A stretch of DNA of 8,994 nucleotides from Candidatus Rifleibacteriota bacterium (GTDB lineage: Bacteria; Riflebacteria; Ozemobacteria; Ozemobacterales; Ozemobacteraceae): the NCBI GenBank assembly GCA_022704885.1, contig JAKJFO010000165.1, positions 1 through 8,994 on the forward strand, in the 5' to 3' direction. The notes below the pieces were generated by a model, which saw nothing but the letters and a program-made list of their open reading frames with translations, made no database searches and was not told the DNA's origin. The number at the start of each line of letters is the position of its first letter. The stretch's first letter is position 1. Positions 5,750-8,994 of this stretch are shown here, piece after piece. Both the position numbers and the translations under genes were made by a program.

Positions 5750-8733
5750 TTAAAATCGTTATCAGCAGCCGGATCAGACGCATTCTGTTAATGCGTATTC
5801 TGCTGCTGGTCATGTTTTACCAGGCGGTTTCGCCTGCGGCCATATTCGCTGCTGCTGAGATTTCTCCAGATACTGTCGTTCTCGAAGCGTCTGCGCTCAG
5901 CCCTGACAGCGTGGCTGTCGAAGCTGCTCTGCCGAAGACATACAAGCTTTCCTTGCCGGCGAAACCGTCAGTCACAAAGGTGGCATCGTCTGTTATTGCC
6001 TTGACTGCCGACAGTCCGGCGGTCGAAAATATTTCGATCAGTGCCGACTCTGTTGCAGTCGCCGCAAAACCTGCGGGTGCAGCTGATCTGGCTGAGATTT
6101 CTCCAGACGATATCGCCGTCGAAAGCAATTTCATGCCGGTCAGAATCAATGAGCCGCAGCGCATCAAAACGCCGCCGGCCCAGATCGTGCAGTATGCCCG
6201 CAACTTCTGGCAGGAAGCCGATGAGCAGATAGAAAAGCGCAATATCAATATCTCAGGTACCAAGACCTTCGAAATGAAAAAGGCCGATGTTTCAGGCGAT
6301 ATCAGCCACTTTTCCAGCGAAAACTTCGACTCGATACCGGGTTTCAAGCTCGATCAGAGCATGCATCTCGAAATCAGCGGCAACATCACCGATAGTGCTA
6401 CCGTTCACGCTGTTCTCGATGACAAAGAAGACGAAGATCGTCGTTTTACCGTAAACATCGATGGCCCGGTCTGGAAATTCGTCATGGGCGACTTTCCGCT
6501 TGCTCTCGATGACACCGAATTTGCACTGTTTCGCAAGGAAGTGCGCGGTATCATGGCTCAGGGCGCTTTTCACGATCGCTTCAGATCGATATTTCTGTTT
6601 TCGCAGTCCAAGGGTCAGGCCCGCCGCGAACAGTTCAGAGGCGCCGGTCAGCAGCAGGAATTCAGACTGGCAGCCAGCCCGATCGTGCAGAATTCCGAAA
6701 GAGTCAGTATTGACGGAGTCACTGCCAATCGGGGCACCGACTATTTCATCGATTACGAAGATGGTGTGCTCAAGTTTCTGCCGCACATGCTGCCGATCGA
6801 AATGACGCGCTGGATCGTCGTTGAATACGAAGTTTCCGACAAGAACATGGCTTTCAGCCGCAATCTCTTCGGCACCCGCCAGGTTTATCAGCATGACGAA
6901 AACAGCCATCTCGGCTTCACCTGGCTGCAGGAGGTCGACAGCTCGACGCCAAAGTCGGCGATAAATGCTTCTGGCACTGCGACTCCGATGCAGCATGACA
7001 TAATCGAACTCGATACGAAGTGGCAGCTCACCCCTTCGGTGTCTATGAATGCCGAAACCGCGATGTCACACATCGACCCGAACCGCAATTCAAACGCAAC
7101 CGCGCAGGACCGTGGCATAACCGGGCATGCGACCCGTTTCGGTCTGACCGGCAAAACCGCGCGCAGTGATGCAGATCTCTCTTATCGCCGAATCGACGAC
7201 AAGTTCAAGGTCGTCGGGCGAGAAGGCGGTGTGCTGGAACTGGGCGAGCGCGGCCTGGTCAATGATATCATGAGCGGTCGCGCCCGCTTTGCTTACAAAT
7301 TTACCAGTGCTTTTACCGGCTTTGCCGATGCCGAAAAGTCTGAGACCAATCTCGCTGATGACCCGACTCTGCAGGCAATCGACTTCAACGACTTCAACAC
7401 CGGATTTGTCTGGGCTCCTTATACAGACAATCGTATCGAAGTAAGAGCCGGGCGCCAGAATGATCGCGAAACCGGCCCGACTGTAACTTCAGATCTGGTT
7501 CGTGACACTTCGACCGCGGTCTGGGACAAAAAATTCGGCAAGCTGATAACGCAAAGCAAGATCAACCGCACCGAATATGATGATTCAATCAATGTCGCCT
7601 CAGATTCAGAAGTCGTCGAAATGAGCTTCAAAATGGGCGCAGAAGCTGACGAAACTTTTTCATGGAACACCGGTATCTCACTGATAACCGTTGATGACGG
7701 TCTGGTAGAGAACAATTACCGTTCAGAAACGCGCAACTACGATCTCGATCTCAGCTACGAACCTAATCGGGTACTCAGCGCCCGTGGCCTTTTCCAGTGG
7801 CGGCGCGAAGATGATTATCTCGCCAACTCACGTGCCAGCACCGAAATCGCCGATTCGCAGATTCGTTACGAACCGAACCGCGATCTGCGAACCCAGCTGA
7901 AATACAAGGTCGAGAATACTTCCAAGGTTATCAGAGATCCTTCACTCGACCCGCAGAAATACATTCTGCCGACCAGTCTGCCGAATTCGGCTCAAGATGA
8001 GGCAGAGATCATCGGTCGCTTCGAAAACCCGGTACAGAAGACCACTGCCAATTTTATTACCGATTACCGCATCAATCGTTATCTGCAGGCATATTTCGAC
8101 TGGCGCCGCCGCGATCTGCTCGATCAGAAAACCGATCTCGAGGTTTCCAGCAACGACCGCAAGACTTATGAGCTGCGTTACACACCATTCGAAAAGATGA
8201 TGCTGACCACCGAATACGAAGAAGGCTACAATCGCAACCGCGAGCCGATGACCGAACTGCGCGACTTCATCAGGTCGATCCAGTGGCGACATGAGTTTTA
8301 TGAAGGTTATATCTTCGATGCCACCTACGAAGAAAAAGACGAAAACGATGTCTACATCGATCTCAACGACATTTTTACGAAAACGAAGATCGTTGGGCTG
8401 CAGCGTGTCTTCAGCCAGTGGGCCAGCATGGAACTGGCTTTGCAGCACGACAAGATCAGCTCGCGCGAACCTTCGACCGAATTTGAAAAACGTCTGGCCG
8501 TTGTGTTGACACCATTTTCGCGCAGTCAGCGCTACCGCTTCTTTGCCAATCACCGCGACATCAGTGCGGCGCAGAGTGGCACTAAATATGAGTTTGGCCT
8601 TAACTTTTCGCAATTCATCGGCACCGACACGATCATCGATGGCGAAGTCAAAAAGGTAAATTCATCGAAGACCCTTCTCGGCCAGGGCTACGACGCCACC
8701 GTCTTCAACGCCAAAATGGTCATCACCTTCTAA
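5746..8733 (+). CDS. Large outer-membrane beta-barrel protein, SprA-like motif, function unknown
   Basis: A 995-residue predicted exported protein. Residues 1-37 form a signal peptide: basic start (RIRR), hydrophobic core LLMRILLLVMFYQAV, and an Ala-rich end (AAIFAAA) with likely cleavage before Glu38. Residues 38-127 carry five degenerate copies of an I/L-S-P/A-D-x-V-A-V-E-like motif. Residues 206-363 resemble a module I recall from large uncharacterised outer-membrane proteins and SprA relatives: an ISGNITD strand, GDFPLALDDTEF (248-259), FRGAG (297-301), then SERVSIDG, RGTDYFIDYEDG and a closing VVEYEV near 360. From about 370 onward, alternating polar/aromatic strands with charged turns suggest a long barrel, ending in VITF; a terminal Phe is typical of BAM substrates. 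The ATG at 5746 overlaps the xerD stop (ATGA) but lacks a clear ribosome binding site. An ATG at 5791 (residue 16) would also leave a complete signal peptide. Function, whether secretion, adhesion or transport, is not inferable. Confidence 0.8.
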   Translation: MIKIVISSRIRRILLMRILLLVMFYQAVSPAAIFAAAEISPDTVVLEASALSPDSVAVEAALPKTYKLSLPAKPSVTKVASSVIALTADSPAVENISISADSVAVAAKPAGAADLAEISPDDIAVESNFMPVRINEPQRIKTPPAQIVQYARNFWQEADEQIEKRNINISGTKTFEMKKADVSGDISHFSSENFDSIPGFKLDQSMHLEISGNITDSATVHAVLDDKEDEDRRFTVNIDGPVWKFVMGDFPLALDDTEFALFRKEVRGIMAQGAFHDRFRSIFLFSQSKGQARREQFRGAGQQQEFRLAASPIVQNSERVSIDGVTANRGTDYFIDYEDGVLKFLPHMLPIEMTRWIVVEYEVSDKNMAFSRNLFGTRQVYQHDENSHLGFTWLQEVDSSTPKSAINASGTATPMQHDIIELDTKWQLTPSVSMNAETAMSHIDPNRNSNATAQDRGITGHATRFGLTGKTARSDADLSYRRIDDKFKVVGREGGVLELGERGLVNDIMSGRARFAYKFTSAFTGFADAEKSETNLADDPTLQAIDFNDFNTGFVWAPYTDNRIEVRAGRQNDRETGPTVTSDLVRDTSTAVWDKKFGKLITQSKINRTEYDDSINVASDSEVVEMSFKMGAEADETFSWNTGISLITVDDGLVENNYRSETRNYDLDLSYEPNRVLSARGLFQWRREDDYLANSRASTEIADSQIRYEPNRDLRTQLKYKVENTSKVIRDPSLDPQKYILPTSLPNSAQDEAEIIGRFENPVQKTTANFITDYRINRYLQAYFDWRRRDLLDQKTDLEVSSNDRKTYELRYTPFEKMMLTTEYEEGYNRNREPMTELRDFIRSIQWRHEFYEGYIFDATYEEKDENDVYIDLNDIFTKTKIVGLQRVFSQWASMELALQHDKISSREPSTEFEKRLAVVLTPFSRSQRYRFFANHRDISAAQSGTKYEFGLNFSQFIGTDTIIDGEVKKVNSSKTLLGQGYDATVFNAKMVITF
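5857..6126 (+). repeat. Degenerate decapeptide-repeat segment in the outer-membrane protein
   Basis: Just after the predicted signal peptide, five related segments occur: EISPDTVVLEA (residues 38-48), ALSPDSVAVEA (50-60), LTADSPAVEN (86-95), ISADSVAVAA (97-106) and EISPDDIAVES (117-127). At DNA level GCTGAGATTTCTCCAGA occurs identically at 5854-5870 and 6091-6107, 237 bases apart, which points to duplication rather than chance. The segments between are rich in Ala, Val, Pro and Ser, like a periplasmic linker. The role is unknown. Confidence 0.6.
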
Positions 8734-8831
8734 GACATCCGCAGATTGCGCCGATTCCACCGATTATTCCTGCCGAGAGTCCGATTGTATTAAATCATGA
8801 ATACTTATAAACAAAGGGCGCAGGCGGGCAT

Positions 8832-8853
8832 CTCATAAGCGCAAGCTTGTGAG
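8832..8853 (+). terminator. 9-bp hairpin with GCAA tetraloop; possible weak terminator
   Basis: CTCATAAGC (8832-8840) pairs with GCTTGTGAG (8845-8853) across nine base pairs including one U-G wobble, closed by GCAA, a GNRA-type tetraloop. It lies 99 bases after the outer-membrane protein stop. The nearest T-run is only four long (8862-8865) and eight bases away, so intrinsic termination is possible but weak. The GNRA loop and the neighbouring hairpins make a structured RNA or repeat-module origin equally plausible. Confidence 0.4.
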
Positions 8854-8865
8854 CCGAGCACTTTT

Positions 8866-8953
8866 GACTCAAAGGCTCCAGCAATCGAGAAGCTGATGAG
8901 GCGGTTTGCCGAAGGCAAAGGCCAGCTCTGAGCCAATCCTGGAGCGTTGAGTC
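8866..8953. repeat. Nested inverted-repeat element (copy 2 of the edge repeat)
   Basis: Outer arms GACTCAAAGGCTCCAG (8866-8881) and CTGGAGCGTTGAGTC (8939-8953) are complementary except for an AG/G interruption. Inside them AGAAGCTG (8888-8895) can pair with CAGCTCT (8923-8929) with one bulged A. Innermost, TTTGCC-GAA-GGCAAA (8905-8919) is a perfect 6-bp hairpin. The three stems are properly nested. The 5' block and the 3' arm recur at 1-21 and 27-39, where the inner part is only five bases. No transposase is present and the element does not encode a protein. It resembles REP-like or MITE-like intergenic repeats, or a folded RNA; its class is not recognised. Confidence 0.65.
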
Positions 8954-8963
8954 CCTAAAGGGA
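8952..8963. repeat. Short hairpin TCCC-TAAA-GGGA
   Basis: TCCCTAAAGGGA forms a perfect 4-bp stem with a TAAA loop and overlaps the last two bases of the nested element's outer arm. Short and individually weak, it gains weight only because it is one of a row of hairpins in this 163-base stretch. Confidence 0.4.
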
Positions 8964-8970
8964 TCCGCAT

Positions 8971-8994
8971 CTCTAACGGCTGAAGCCGTAAGAG
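8971..8994. repeat. Terminal hairpin at the window end
   Basis: ACGGC (8976-8980) and GCCGT (8985-8989) flank a TGAA loop. After an A-A mismatch, CTCT (8971-8974) pairs with AGAG (8991-8994), giving a near-perfect imperfect stem that finishes exactly on the last base of the window. It is probably another module of the intergenic repeat family. A terminator role cannot be judged because the sequence after it is not available. Confidence 0.5.

Noticed and set aside
6292..6996. Long minus-strand open frame of 234 codons (and a similar one of 223 codons at 7942-8613)
   Set aside because: Both lie entirely inside the outer-membrane protein gene on the opposite strand, have no recognisable motifs, and are expected shadows of biased codon use.
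8751..8786. Three CCGATT copies (8751, 8760, 8781) as a possible binding-site array
   Set aside because: The hexamers are short and irregularly spaced with no shared flanks; chance is sufficient.
8785..8810. Promoter-like TTGTAT with TTATAA reading out of the window
   Set aside because: The spacing is only 14 bases, and the hairpin cluster follows directly. No downstream gene is visible to support it.
8797..8838. Thirteen-codon open frame (ATG at 8797) after the outer-membrane protein
   Set aside because: It is too short, has no ribosome binding site, and runs into the hairpin at 8832-8853.
8893..8919. CTGATGAG followed by a GGC...GCC stem and GAA, resembling a hammerhead ribozyme core
   Set aside because: The required GAAA is GAAG, no suitable stem III with a GUC-like cleavage site is visible, and the other copy has TTGATGAG with no GAA at all. 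The same bases are better explained by the nested inverted repeats.
1..8994. Composite transposon bounded by the two edge repeats
   Set aside because: The block between contains housekeeping genes and a chromosomal-type Xer recombinase, with no transposase and no visible target-site duplication.

Overview
The window holds one uninterrupted run of seven plus-strand genes (213-8733) bounded on both sides by short non-coding stretches that carry related hairpin-forming repeats. All seven genes are tightly packed (overlaps, or gaps of 3, 16 and 70 bases), and base and codon use look even along the run, so there is no sign of recent insertion of a foreign block. The host appears to be a diderm (Gram-negative-type) bacterium: it has MurA for peptidoglycan, and the last gene encodes a very large exported protein that ends in Phe and has a beta-barrel-like C-terminal half. 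The order rpiB-upp-dCMP deaminase-murA resembles a cluster familiar from Firmicutes. Together with the SprA-like outer-membrane protein this suggests a deep-branching or uncultured diderm lineage (Riflebacteria-like is a guess, not a determination).

Layout: 1-45 is a partial copy of a repeat. 61-212 is an AT-rich leader with a good sigma70-type promoter (141-169). rpiB (213-662), upp (662-1291) and a dCMP deaminase (1278-1763) form a nucleotide-salvage group: RpiB supplies ribose-5-phosphate chemistry leading to PRPP, Upp uses PRPP to make UMP, and the deaminase makes dUMP for thymidylate. murA (1767-3038) starts peptidoglycan precursor synthesis. A 576-residue all-HEAT-repeat protein of unknown role follows (3055-4785).

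The 70-base gap at 4786-4855 contains a perfect 13-bp inverted repeat directly before the ribosome binding site of a Xer-type tyrosine recombinase (4856-5749). The recombinase stop codon overlaps the start of a 995-residue outer-membrane protein (5746-8733) in an ATGA junction. The 261 bases after that gene hold no credible gene. The first roughly 100 bases (8734-8831) are featureless, and then a dense row of hairpins begins, including a nested inverted-repeat element related to the one at the window start.

The points most worth following up are the palindrome in front of the recombinase (possibly its dif-like target or an operator), the coupling of that recombinase to an outer-membrane protein, and the nested hairpin repeat family at both edges. 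No phage, CRISPR, defence or toxin-antitoxin system is visible.
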